Part shown: positions 9,291 through 19,868 of the stretch, one piece after another
How positions within the stretch are numbered: the stretch's first letter is position 1
Layout: each line of letters opens with the position of its first letter
Source of the DNA: Narthecium ossifragum
Taxonomy: Eukaryota > Streptophyta > Magnoliopsida > Dioscoreales > Nartheciaceae
Direction: 5' to 3'
DNA length: 64,000 nucleotides
NCBI GenBank assembly: GCA_963920575.1
Contig: OY986964.1
Location: 15,365,460-15,429,459 of the forward strand
The notes under the pieces: generated by a model
Told to the model about the DNA's origin: nothing
Seen by the model: only the letters and a program-made list of their open reading frames with translations
Databases searched by the model: none
Translations under genes and position numbers: made by a program

Positions 9291-9924
9291 GGCATCAATT
9301 ACATGCAGCAACAAAGGAATGTACATCTTTGAATATAGACGACCAATAGAATCCAGACTGAAGTACCTTAGCTGCGGTCCTTTGAGCTCCAAAATGACCA
9401 CCGCATGCCAAGGAATGACAATGTAATAAAATGTCCGCGATCTCCTCCTCAGGAAAACATCGCCTGATGATCTGGTCTGCACAGTGCTTATATAGGATTG
9501 GTTCCTCCCAAAACAAATGCTTCACCTCAGACAAGAATTTCTTCTTCTGGTGCTTTGCAAAGTCAAGAGGCAGGACCTTTCCTACAATGAAGTTTACATA
9601 GTCAGCAAACCAAGGAAGAAAAGAGTTAGAGACTGGAAACAGTTGCTCGTCCAGGAAGGTATCGCCAATGGGCTGGAGTGGAGCCTCGCTCTGCTCATTC
9701 AACTCCAAGTGTGAGAGATGGTCAGCTACAATATTTTCTGTTCCTTTCTTATCTTTAATCTCCACCTCAAACTCATGCAGTAGCAGAATCCACCGAATAA
9801 GCCGCGGCTTTGCCTCTTTCTTCACAAGAAGGAACTTGATTGCAGAATGATCGGTGTACACTATTACCTTGTTTCCAATCAAGTATTGCCGGAATTTATC
9901 GAAAGCAAAGACTAATGCGAACAA
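9291..9924 (-). pseudogene. RNase H and integrase zinc-binding domain of element H
   Basis: RNase H shows [32 protein letters not shown] and [20 protein letters not shown]. The integrase HHCC domain follows: [39 protein letters not shown]. The frame then stops at TGA where an Arg codon (CGA) is expected before CQRTGNIS, consistent with a C-to-T change. After the stop the integrase continues in the 8575-9290 entry. The order RT-RH-IN defines a Ty3/gypsy element. Confidence 0.9.
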
Positions 9925-9929
9925 CTCCT

Positions 9930-10946
9930 TCTCAGTTGTTGCATAGTTCAGTTGCGCCTCATTGAGGGTTCGGCTCGCATAGTATATGGTATGGAACCTC
10001 TTGTCCCTTCGCTATCTCAATACAGCACCTACTGCATGATGACTAGCATCATACATCAATTCAAGAGGGATGGTCGAGACAGGAGTTACCATAATGGGAG
10101 CTGACACAAGCATCTTCTTCAAGGCATCGGAAGCCCTCATGCAATCGTCATCAAATGCAAACCGCGTGTCTTTCATCAAGAAGTTACAAAGTGGCTTGGA
10201 GATTTTTGAGAAGTCCCGGATGAACCTCCTGTAGAACCCCGCGTGCCCCAGAATGCATCGGACTCCTCTCACAGTAGTAGGAGGTGGTAGTTTCTCAATC
10301 GTTTCCACCTCCGTTCTATCCAGTTCAATGCCCTTCGCCGATATTTTGTGGCCCAAGACTATGCCCTCGTTCACCATGAAGTGGCATTCTCCCAATTCAA
10401 TACCAGATTAGTATCTTCACATCTTTGCAACACAAGGCTCAGGTTATAAAGGCAATTATCGTAGGAAGAACCAAATATCGAGAAATCAACGATGAATACT
10501 TCGATAATGCTCTCTACCATACTTGAGAATATAACAATCATGCACCGCTTAAATGTAGCTGGTGCGTTGCAAAGACCGAATGGCATCCTCCTGAATGCGA
10601 AGGTACCAAAAGAGCAGGTGAATGTGGTCTTCTCCTGATCCTCTGGCGCTATCGCTATCTGATTTTACCCGGAGTACCCATCCAAGAAACAGTAATACTA
10701 CTGCCCCGTGAGTCTATCCAGCATCTGATTAATGAAGGGCAATGGGAAATGGTCCTTTCTAGTTGCCTTGTTCAGCCGGCAGTAGTCCATACAGATTCTC
10801 CAACCAGTAACAGTTCTAGTAGGGATCAGATCATTGTTCTCATTTCTAACAACTATCATATCGCCCTTCTTTGGTACACACTGAGCATGACTTACCCAAG
10901 GTGAGTCCACTTCAAGATTTCTTTCCTTACTACCTGATGAGTGCAT
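9930..10946 (-). pseudogene. Reverse transcriptase of element H, interrupted by a solo LTR
   Basis: Motifs in order on the minus strand are [57 protein letters not shown], and [20 protein letters not shown]. The active-site box expected as F-M-D-D-F (as in element A) reads F-I-V-D-F, so the first catalytic Asp is lost. Frameshifts and stops lie near 10370, 10590-10690 and 10000-10012. The N-terminal part of RT lies beyond the G solo LTR, at 12490 onward, where ..LNPAIKEVV stops at the target duplication and VV.RKEI resumes at 10934 on the other side. Confidence 0.9.
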
Positions 10947-11297
10947 GAAAGTGCACTCCGAACAACCTTATAACCATTTCAATTGCTAGATTATTATTCT
11001 TAATCAACATCTTTATTACTATTTTTATATTTATATATTGCTCTCATAGTTCTTTGAATAATGCAGGAAATTGGAGCTAAAAGAAGCTAAAAAGATTACA
11101 TGGGTCAACTTGGAATATTAATTTGGACATGCTCCTGAAGAACCAGATGATTTTGCATTCATTATTAGAAAGCTCTTGAAGTCTAGTTTCTGTAGAATTT
11201 TACGGTTTGTGTTTTCAAGTTTCCTAGGGAATGTTACAACATTTTTAGTACCAATGGCGCAGTCTGAATGGCAAAAGAGAAAATACGCAGGAAAGAT

Positions 11298-11592
11298 GAT
11301 TGATCTTCTTACCCTATAATGATCGATCATTTATTCACCCAGAGATGACAGAGAGCCATGTTTAAAAGGATCGATCTTCTTCCCCTATAATAATCGATCA
11401 TTTATTCACCCAGAGATGACAGATAGCTATGTTTACTCAGATCAATCTTTTCCCTTGAAATGATCGATCATCTTTGCAGCTGAGAAAATTGAGAAAATCG
11501 ACGATGCAAATGATCGATCTTCCTCGGGCACAGCCTGTTCTACGAGATGAAATGATCGATCTTCATCTCTAAATGATCGATCATTATACGGC
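11298..11592. repeat. GATCGATC array in the solo G LTR
   Basis: Ten or so GATCGATC or single-mismatch copies occur, arranged as pairs facing each other across short A-rich spacers. A ~58-bp sub-unit (CTTCTTNCCCTATAAT, then motif, then CATTTATTCACCCAGAGATGACAG) is duplicated at about 11308 and 11366. Confidence 0.85.
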
Positions 11593-11646
11593 GACTGAGC
11601 AAAATCAAGGGTGCAGATCTAATCCGAGTTGAAGACCTTTGGAGCC

Positions 11647-11654
11647 TATAAATA
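11647..11654 (+). promoter_or_regulatory. TATA box of the solo G LTR
   Basis: TATAAATA occurs in the context GGAGCCTATAAATATGAAAC, about 55 bp after the last GATCGATC. This is the same spacing class as in families A and B. Confidence 0.6.
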
Positions 11655-12489
11655 TGAAACTTAGGGTTATTCAAGGGGGACTTCTTGAAGCTTTTTGAAG
11701 ACTTTTCTGGAGGAAGAAGAAGACTAATCCACCATCCATGGACGAGTAATCTTCGGGCATGGCGGATGGATGACTAAGCAAGGACGAGGGTTTCTTTTTC
11801 TATCATTGGTTCATGTTTTAATCTTTAATGTTTAAACTCAATATATGTATTGGATCTTCATAGATGGTCATGTGGTTGAACATTATTATAAATCCAGTCA
11901 TGCTTCTTTTATGATATTGTGATCCCATAGTTGTTTCCCTTCATTCTCCTACCTAGTCTCGTGAAATCTTTGTTATGCATTGCCCGTAGTGACAGCTGGT
12001 ATTGTGTATTCTTAGGGATCTAGTAAGACAATGTCCCGTGAAACTTTTGATGCGCGTTGCCTGTAGTGACAGCCGATATCGCATATTCTTAGGTTCTGTT
12101 AGGATGGAGTTAAGGCTACAACGACAATAACCAAACGAAGAAAGAGAAATTTATATTCTATCAGATTCATAATTCCATATCTTCCAGTCGAGGTGATTGG
12201 GATGTGAATCCCTCGACTAAGTATCACATGTACCCTTGATAGAAGAAGAACCCAAGTTCGAGTGAAGGATTCTTGAAGCCTAGCCTCATCCAAATTCTGA
12301 TTTCCTTCGTTAAATTTATTTTACCATTACATCTTTGATCTAACTTTCTTAACTCTCACTCTCTTAATTATTTTCGATACATTGTTATCTGTGTTTCTGA
12401 ATCCTTTCTGTTGTTTCTCTGTGGGATCAATCTCTCTTATGTTGTACTGCACAGCGGTCCGCTGTGCGAGACACATTTGAGCGACATCA

Positions 12490-13070
12490 CCACCTCTTTA
12501 ATGGCAGGATTTAGCCTCCTCTGATGCTCTACCGATGGCATGAACTCATCTTCCATTAAGATGCGATGCATACAGATCGAAGAACTTATCCCATTTATGT
12601 CGGCGAGGGTCCAAACAATAGCTGCCCTGTGGGTTCTAAAAACCCTCAACAATTTCTCTTCTTCACCAATAGACAGATGCGATGAGATAATAACTGGGAG
12701 AGTAGGGGTTTTACCCAAATAAGCATATACCAAATGCTCAGGTAGAAACTTGAGCTCTAAGGTAGGAGGCCTCTCAATGGATGGCATAGTTTTCAACTGC
12801 ATATCTCTCAATTCCTCAAAAGCTCTCCTCTTGCTATTTTCATAGGAGTTCAACCAATAACCACACTGATCAACCTCAACCTCTGCCAAAGCTTCCAACT
12901 CCTTCTCCCACAAGCATGCTTCTAGTTGATCACTTGGTTGAAGATGAACATTATCAATCAAAGCATCTATTACCTCAAACGAAAGCAGCTCTCGTCTGTA
13001 TCGGGTTCTTCATTGCATTGAACACATTGAATGTAATCTCTTCCCCTTGCACTCTGAATTTCAGCTCCCC
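12490..13070 (-). pseudogene. Protease-RT linker and RT N-terminus of element H
   Basis: On the minus strand the linker reads LELKFLPEHLVYAYLGKTPTLPVIIS, then EEEKLLRVFRTHRAAIVWTLADINGISSSICMHR, then LNPAIKEVV at the solo LTR. The same order occurs in element A ([18 protein letters not shown] ... [14 protein letters not shown]). It is the conserved stretch that links protease to RT in Athila/Tat elements. Confidence 0.85.
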
Positions 13071-13785
13071 TTTTTAAACATCAATAAGAGCCCGACCAGT
13101 TGCTAGGAAGAGTCTCCAAAGTATGATGGGTATCTCCTTGTCCCCTTCCATGTCCAACACTGTGAAGTACACAGGAAATATGAACTTTAACAAACACATC
13201 TTCAATTTTGCCTCGAGGATGCTTGATTGAGCGTTCTGCCATTTGTAGTGACACCGTGGTTGGCCTCGCCTCTCCCAATCCAAGGTTCCTAAAAATGGAT
13301 AAAGGCATAAGGTTAATGCTAGCACCAATATCGCAAAGAGCTCTCTCAAACAAGGATTTTCCAATTTGACAAGGGATAGTGAAACTCCCTGGATCCTTTA
13401 GCTTTGGAGGTAGCTTCTTTTGGAGGATGGAGCTGCACTCCTCTGTCATCGGCACCAACTCATAATCCGCCAATCACCTCTTCTTAGATAAGATGTCATT
13501 TATGAATTTCACATACGAAGGCATCTGTTCTAATGCATCTGCAAAAGGGATATTAATATGCAAACGTTTAAACACTTCTAATAATTTAGAGAATTGCTTA
13601 TCTAGTGTCTTCTTTTGTAGTCGTTGAGGGTATGGGATCTTTGGCAATGCCTCTTGAAATGAAGGAGATTGAGTTGGTACTTCTGAATGTCTAGGAGCTG
13701 CCCCTTGCTCTTTTTCTTCCTCTTCTTTTTCTTTTTCACATGAAGGTGAAGGAGCTGCCCCATGAACTTCAAGCTCTCTACCACT
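13071..13785 (-). pseudogene. Gag end and protease of element H
   Basis: The aspartic protease core is [19 protein letters not shown], with the active-site box D-I-G-A-S, after [14 protein letters not shown]. The frame shifts near 13170: the two overlapping frames at 13074-13364 and 13081-13473 each hold part ([11 protein letters not shown] in one). Upstream, on the same strand, a Lys/Glu-rich spacer (13690-13740) and KLLEVFKRLHINIPFADALEQ join it to gag. A stop precedes LADYELVPMT near 13474. Confidence 0.85.
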
Positions 13786-15123
13786 TCACAAGGTAATTGC
13801 GTTGCAATGAGCATTTGGGTTTACCTCCATGGTACTAGGCAACTTTCCCTTGTCTCTCTCTGGGAGAGCACTAGCCAATTGACCCACTTGGACTTCCAAG
13901 TTTCTGATGGTTGCAGCTTGATTTTGCATGCCAGTCCTCATCTCAGTCATGAAGGCATTCACATTACTAGATATTTGGGCCATTGCTTCCTCAAGTGGAG
14001 ACTTAGGCTTCGGTTGCTCATTAGAGGAAGAACCAAATTGTTGCTTACCCTGATTCTGATTCTGATTTCCCCAAGACAGATTTGGATGGCTTGTCCATCC
14101 GAGGTTATAAGTAGCACTGTAGGGATTGGCTTGCCGGTTGAAGTTGTTGACATAAAGAGCATGCTCAGTCGATGCTTGAGGGAACAAATTTATGCCTTGG
14201 CATTCTTCTTTTGGATGATCACCATGGCAATAGTCACAGAAGGATGGAGGTGTAGAGATAGCACTCACATGGCTTGCTTTCATCTGTTGAGTGAGCAAGT
14301 GCATTTGAGCCTTTAAAGTAATAATCTCATCAAGCTCATGCATACCCATAGCCTTTTTGGGTGCTAACCTCTCAACTGGCCACTGATAGTTATTCATGGC
14401 CATTTCCTCCAAGAGATCATAGCCCTCATCTTGTGTCTTCCGCGTGAAAGCACCACCAGATGCCGCATCTATCAAGGTCCTAGTAGAAGCACCAAGACCA
14501 TTGTAGAAATTCTGTACTTGCAACCATTTGGGCAGCCCATGATGAGGACATCTCCTCAATAGATCTTTGCACCTCTCGCATGCCTCATACAAAGATTCCC
14601 CTTAGAATTGAGCAAAATTTGATATCTCACTGCGCATTCTAGCAGTTTTAGCAGGTGGGAAGAACTTCGCCAAGAATTTCTGTACTAGGTCATCCCTTGT
14701 GACAATAGAGTTCACCGGTAGAGAGTTGAGCCAATTCTTTGCTCGATCCCGAAGTGAGAATTTAAACAGTCTAAGTCTGATTGCATCATTGCTAACCCCG
14801 TTGAATTTGAACGTATCACATAACTATAAGAAGCTTGCGATGTGAGCATTGGGGTCATCATTAAGCAATCCTTGAAATCGAATGGAGGTTTGGATCACCT
14901 ACATAATGGCCGGCTTGATCTCAAAATTGTTCGTCTCTATCAAAGGCCTTCTGGTCACTGTATGGATTCCAGTAGCTTGAGGTTGCGTGAAATCATGTAA
15001 CGCTCTAGTATCAGGGTCCTGCTCCTCATTCCCTGCGATTGTGCTTGATGCTTGTTGAGCCTCTAGTCTTTCTCTTCTGATCCGCGGAAGAGTCCTCGAG
15101 ATCTCAAGATCAAGGGGGTTCAA
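13786..15123 (-). pseudogene. Gag of element H
   Basis: The N-terminus is at 15123 (MNPLDLEISRTLPRIRRERL). After a stop at 14899 the capsid-like region continues (RLFKFSLRDRAKNWLNSLP, FLAKFFPPAKTARMRSEI), with another stop before GESLYEACERCKDLLRRCPH. The intact stretch 14592-13786 holds IDAASGGAFTRKTQDEGYDL and a CCHC zinc knuckle CDYCHGDHPKEEC, then a Gln/Asn-rich stretch and a coiled-coil-like RNLEVQVGQLASALPERDKG. The retrotransposon gag family and the Athila/Tat-type order are clear. At least two in-frame stops make it inactive. Confidence 0.88.
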
Positions 15124-15276
15124 ATTGAGGCTTCACGATCTTCTCATGCATCAAGATAGATCCAAAATGAAATAAAACAACAAAGAGCAAAAACAAAACA
15201 AAAGCAATATACAAGATCAATGTACAAGATCAAAGTAGATCAAACCCAAATTCGTATGATATTGTGAATAAACCAG

Positions 15277-15294
15277 TCCCTGGCAACGGCGTCA
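15277..15294 (-). promoter_or_regulatory. Primer-binding site of element H (tRNA-Asp)
   Basis: On the minus strand it reads TGACGCCGTTGCCAGGGA. This is complementary, with two mismatches, to the 3' end of plant tRNA-Asp (ending CCCCGGCAACGGCGCCA). It lies 6 bp inside the LTR end CACCTAACA. Confidence 0.8.
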
Positions 15295-16795
15295 AAAACT
15301 TGTTAGGTGTTTAACACGTTCACAATTCGCAAGTGCATGTGCCGCTAACTAGTAAAGGATGGTGAGTCTGATCGTTCCCACGGAGACTGGCTGGTACTAA
15401 CAACTACCAACAAATCTAAGCTTTCCACCTATTTGACCTACGATTATAGTTGGTGTGATGGATCACTAACAAGGTGACAAAAAAAATTAAACTAGTTCTC
15501 GAAGGATCAAGAGAGTAAATACTCTAAGGGGTTCGGCTTCGTCAACACTCCTATACATGGTAATACAAGTAGCTCTCAAAGACAGTCACTTCTTGAAGAT
15601 GATCGATAAAATCTCTCAAGCCTCTCCTATCACTCCCAAGCATAGGTGAAGGTCCTAATCATGTAAGTGATCACCTCCCGGTCTCAAGCTAAATCAAGCT
15701 AGGTTTGAAAGTGTCGGAGATCCATTAGATCACACAAGCATCTCATCTATCCCTAGCATAAGAGTAGCTCATGGTGAAACATGTATTGGCTGAATGAATC
15801 ATTGCCTCTCGGCCTCAAATTCAAACCCTGATTGAGTAGATCTACTCCTAGCATCTACAAGCATTACACAAAACATGAATCACAACAACAACAAGATTGA
15901 CATCCAAGATAACTACATGTATACCATAATAGAGTGTAGGCTACAACCTAAACCCTTAGACATAGGGTTTAGTTCATCATAAGAAGAAATACAATTAACG
16001 TATTAGCCATAAATATAACAATGTCCAAAAGTCATTTGGACGATTAACAAGATCAATGCCAATTTCGTAAATATTGCCAATCGGCCAATAAAAACTTAAG
16101 TTTTGACACAACTGAAGTATTTTGGCTATAGCTTTTATATCAAGTATCCAAATTGGGAAAATCTTAAACCATTGGAAAGAAGACGAAAAGATCTACAACT
16201 TTCATATTGACCAGATGTTCAGATTCTGTCATTTAGTGTGTCAAACAGGTAGTTAAAGTGTCCAGTGGAAAAATAGTTAATAATGGCCGAATTTCTAAAT
16301 GTCATCGTCCAAAGAATGCCCGATGTCATCGTTCAAATTCCCATCGGCAAATTGTCATCGTCCATATTTGGCTAATCGGCCATATTAGCTACTAATGCAG
16401 TCTAATTGTTTTAACCATAATTTACTCATCTGATGTCAAATTGGACGTTTCTAGTACCGTTGGAAAGATAATTTGAAGATCTACAACTGTCATGTTCAGA
16501 GTTTTTCCAGATTCTAAGGTGTTATTAGAAAAAGTACAGCGGAAGACATAACGCGTTGTTTTGTGACAGTTCAGACCAGTTATGCAGTTATGGTGGTTTC
16601 AATTTTCAAACAGTTGTAGCATAGTGGGTGGTTCGGGTGGTTTCAAGGTAGTTAGCAGAAGCTCCATAAAATGCAAGAGGATGAAGAAAAATCTCTCTCC
16701 CGAAATCAAAAGCAAATCATCTTTTTATATTTATTTCCAATATAGCTTTGTTTATTTTAATTAATGAAGCATTTTCTTTAAATTCCTGCAATGAA

Positions 16796-16915
16796 GTAAT
16801 TCATTTATAGGAGTAGTGCTAGTATAGTTCCATTTATAGGAGTAGTTTTAGCATAATTTTATCACTCATAGGAGTAGATCTATCACTCATAAGAGTAGTT
16901 ATAAGATAGTTCATT
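16796..16915. repeat. Short tandem repeat around CATAGGAGTAG
   Basis: TTATAGGAGTAG or CTCATAGGAGTAG recurs at about 16803, 16832, 16867, 16886 with 19-35 bp spacing. It is a small decayed minisatellite in the H LTR. Confidence 0.75.
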
Positions 16916-16992
16916 ACCCATTATTCTTATTTTCCATGATACTTCCCATATTCCATTTTCCGTTTTCCATTGCCGAAAGCTTCAACACCTCC

Positions 16993-17320
16993 TGCAGATT
17001 AATTAGAGTGTTGCACAATTTATGTGCCAACATTTTTTGGCAATCACGATGGGACGTTGTGTTGTAAGTCAAGAGAAGATGAAGAACAACTGCGTCCTAA
17101 CAATTTTAAAAGATTTCAATTTGATAGGGGAAAATATCCAGAATCATGAGATGGAGGAGAGGTTCAAAGCGCCTCTGACCCGTGTGGAGAACACCTGTGG
17201 CTCCAGCGTGGTGGCTGCAGATAAAGCATTGATGAGACAGTGGCCTCCCGATCAGCGTCTACACGCCGGAGACAGCCAGCCCTGTGGATTAATTAGAGTG
17301 TTGCACAATTTTTGTGGCAA
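16993..17320. repeat. GATTAATTAGAGTGTTGCAC direct repeats flanking ~265 bp
   Basis: The phrase GATTAATTAGAGTGTTGCAC with AATTT(A/T)TGTG following occurs at 16997 and again at 17286. The segment between them is more GC-rich (GTGGAGAACACCTGTGGCTC, CACGCCGGAGACAGCC) than the rest of the LTR. It could be a segmental duplication or an insertion with a long target repeat. Confidence 0.6.
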
Positions 17321-18275
17321 CAAAAGGAAGCGAGGATTACAAACATCAGATCCGATAGAAAGGTTCAGAACAGGTTGACCAAGATGTAGTAGCCTCGATC
17401 CTCACTTCTTCTCTCTTCTTAATCCTCCTTAAAGCTCAAGAACATTCAAGAACAAAAGCTCTTAAAAAAAAAGAAAAGTTAAAAGGCCTTTTCTTCCTTT
17501 CCCCCAGCCACTTGGATTGACTTGGCCAGGTTGATTTAGTAAACCAAATCAAAATTGACTCACAATGGCAATTAGACCAATTCAGCCCGCAACTACAGTG
17601 CTCTCTGCTACAGCAACCAGAAGCAATCTTCAAGCTTGAATTTCCATATGATGATGATATTAAATGAGAAACGTCCCTGAAATAAAAGTCGTAGAACTTG
17701 TCATAAGCTTTCAGAAAATACCATGACCATCAAATTTGGATACGAAATAAGAAAGTTATGAACCGAATAGTACAGCTCCGAAATAATACAAAACAGAGCA
17801 TTCAGCAACAACAGAAATTCAGCATCGAGTTGCTTCACGTTCCAGAAATTCATTATCACTCCGAACACCCGAAAACCAAAACAAAGTATGTGAGCATGTA
17901 GTTCAACATGTAATACATAGGGTAAAGAAATAAAATGGATTTTTAGAGCAATCGGGAATACATAAAAAAATCATCAAAAATCGAATTGACTAACTAAAAA
18001 TATGAAATCCAAAAATGAGGTTTGAAGCCGAATTTTGGCCTTTGACCCAAAACACACCGAAAACTCCAACAACCAATCTGAAACACCATGTTACACATAC
18101 GTGGGCATAAAAACCACAGTATGGAACACCCGTACTCAAAAACGCATAAAAACTCAAATCGCAGCTTCGAATCAAAACTCGTTATCAAGTATGAGACTTT
18201 TCCAATACAAGTCTATACAGTCCACAATACCCGCCTCGCATTTAGTAACACATATAAAGTAAGAGTTTGAATACG

Positions 18276-19868
18276 TGATGTGCTGTCGCGAGCAATCAAA
18301 AATAAAACCAATACTCTTTAAAATAAATGTAGTAGTGCGAGTATGAGTCGATCTCACGAATAGTGTTTAGCCTGGTTTTGTGCTTAGTGAACAAAGATGG
18401 GGGGTTTTAAGCATGAGGAAAATAGTAAAGTAACAATCTAAAGCAAAGAATCGAATTGAATCAAGAGAACAAACCTTGGTCTAAGTCAACATCTACCATC
18501 GGAATCCAACAACTGATCATTGATGCAAAAATATACCAGTTCATACCTCGAATATTCACCGTTCGAATTAAATTCGAATCTCTCCTCACTCATAGTTAAT
18601 TAGAAACAAGTGATCCAATCAACCCTAACTACTAAACAACCCAAGACACGTATTGTAGATTTAATCCAGTAGCAGCATTAAAAATAGGGAGAACGATGAA
18701 GCTAAACAACACAAGCACACGCGGTTGCATTTAATCTAGTCGAATATTCTTCCTAAGATCTATTAATCTCTGAAACGCAGTAAATCAATAGATCTCAGTT
18801 GCTTCGCAGATTAGAGGGATCAAACAATTACGGATTTAATATCCAACCTAACAGTAGATCATAATGAATAATAAACTAGTAGGCCTCCTAGCAATTAGAC
18901 AAGACAACCATGAACATCCAATCACAGAAGAACATTCAATACTCAAGTATAAACTGAACAATAAAAATAGATTAGATCTCACAGTTTTATTGATTCTGAG
19001 GTTTCAGTTTCCTTGACCAAGAATCAAGATTTAGCCATGCAGGGCCATCCAGATTAATCCTCAAAAGATTCCAATAAGCTAGAGAAAACCTAGGAAAAAT
19101 ATAAAAGTAGAAAGGAGCAGCCAAATGTATCTCGGAATCCCCCCTCAAACCTTAGAAAGGGTCCTATTTATAGCCTTAAGTGTCTCCATTCTCGAATTAG
19201 ATCTGAGCCGTTAATTTTCTTCACTGGCGAAGGTAAGATCGATCCTTCCATACGTGTAAGATCGATCCTTTGATATCAACATCTTCAATTTCTGGTTATG
19301 CCCGAGGAAGATCGATCCTTTGATAGAAGCATGATCGATCCTTCTCAGTAGGATGGATCCTTCGATAGGAGAAAAATCGATCCTTCTCCTCGACGATTTC
19401 CTGAATATTCTCGAGTGAAAGGAGGATCAATCCTTCTGTAATCATCTGAAAAGTAATGTCTCTGTCAGATCTGTCTGCATATAAGGATCGATCCTTTTAG
19501 GGAACATGATCGATCTGTCTTTCCTAAGTATTTACTATTTTGTCATCGACACCAACTCATAAAACGATTGGTACTAAAATTGTGGTAACTTCCTCTAGAA
19601 AACTCGGAATCGCGAACCGTAAAATTATCCAGAAACTAGACTTCAAAAGCTTTCCAACCATATATGGCAAATCATCTGGTTATTCATCAGCAGGTGCAAT
19701 TTAATCTTTAAAGTTGATCCAAATACTCTTTTCAGCTTCTTTTCGAACTTAAGGACTTCAATTGCTTCCTAAATCAAAATATAGGAATAATGAGTGTATT
19801 TAGGTACCAAATAAGCACATTAGACTAAGTATTAAGGGATAAAAATATAACATTATGCATCATCATCA
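18276..19868 (-). repeat. 3' LTR of element B
   Basis: On the minus strand it runs from TGATGATGATGCATAATG (19868) to GACAGCACATCA (18276), 1593 bp. The purine tract AAGTGTGGGGGAATT lies just upstream (19869-19883). It holds a GATCGATC-type array (19235-19520), the shared U3 block (19600-19700) and a TATA box at 19165-19172. Ends and middle match the LTRs of element A. Confidence 0.92.
19165..19172 (-). promoter_or_regulatory. TATA box of the B 3' LTR
   Basis: TATAAATA on the minus strand in the context GGCTATAAATAGGAC. The same box is in the split 5' LTR at 27718-27725. Confidence 0.65.

Larger units (their letters stand above)
10935..12489 (+). repeat. G-family solo LTR inserted in H reverse transcriptase
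   Basis: It runs TGATGAGTGCATG to TTGAGCGACATCA, 1555 bp, in the orientation opposite to H. Flanks are CTACC (10930-10934) and CCACC (12490-12494), a 5-bp target duplication with one change. Joining the flanks restores H's RT reading I-K-E-V-V-R-K-E. It contains the U3 block (11130-11240), a GATCGATC array (11298-11590), TATAAATA at 11647-11654 and a 9-bp-arm hairpin near its end (12449-12467). Confidence 0.88.
15301..18275 (-). repeat. 5' LTR of element H, main part (split by element B)
   Basis: The LTR ends CACCTAACA next to the primer site. Reading upstream on the minus strand, no other element boundary appears before B at 18275, and the sequence resumes at 36808 and reaches TGATGAGCACAAT at 36984. 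Total length would be about 3.15 kb. It contains a short tandem array (16796-16915), a long direct duplication (16993-17315), and two copies of a TTGGAAAG..GATCTACAACT motif (16172-16205, 16460-16496). The single-LTR reading is inferred, because no second copy of this LTR is in the window. Confidence 0.5.

Noticed and set aside
15277..15294. tRNA gene suggested by the tRNA-Asp match
   Set aside because: Only 18 bases complementary to the tRNA 3' end are present, directly beside an LTR; this is a primer-binding site.
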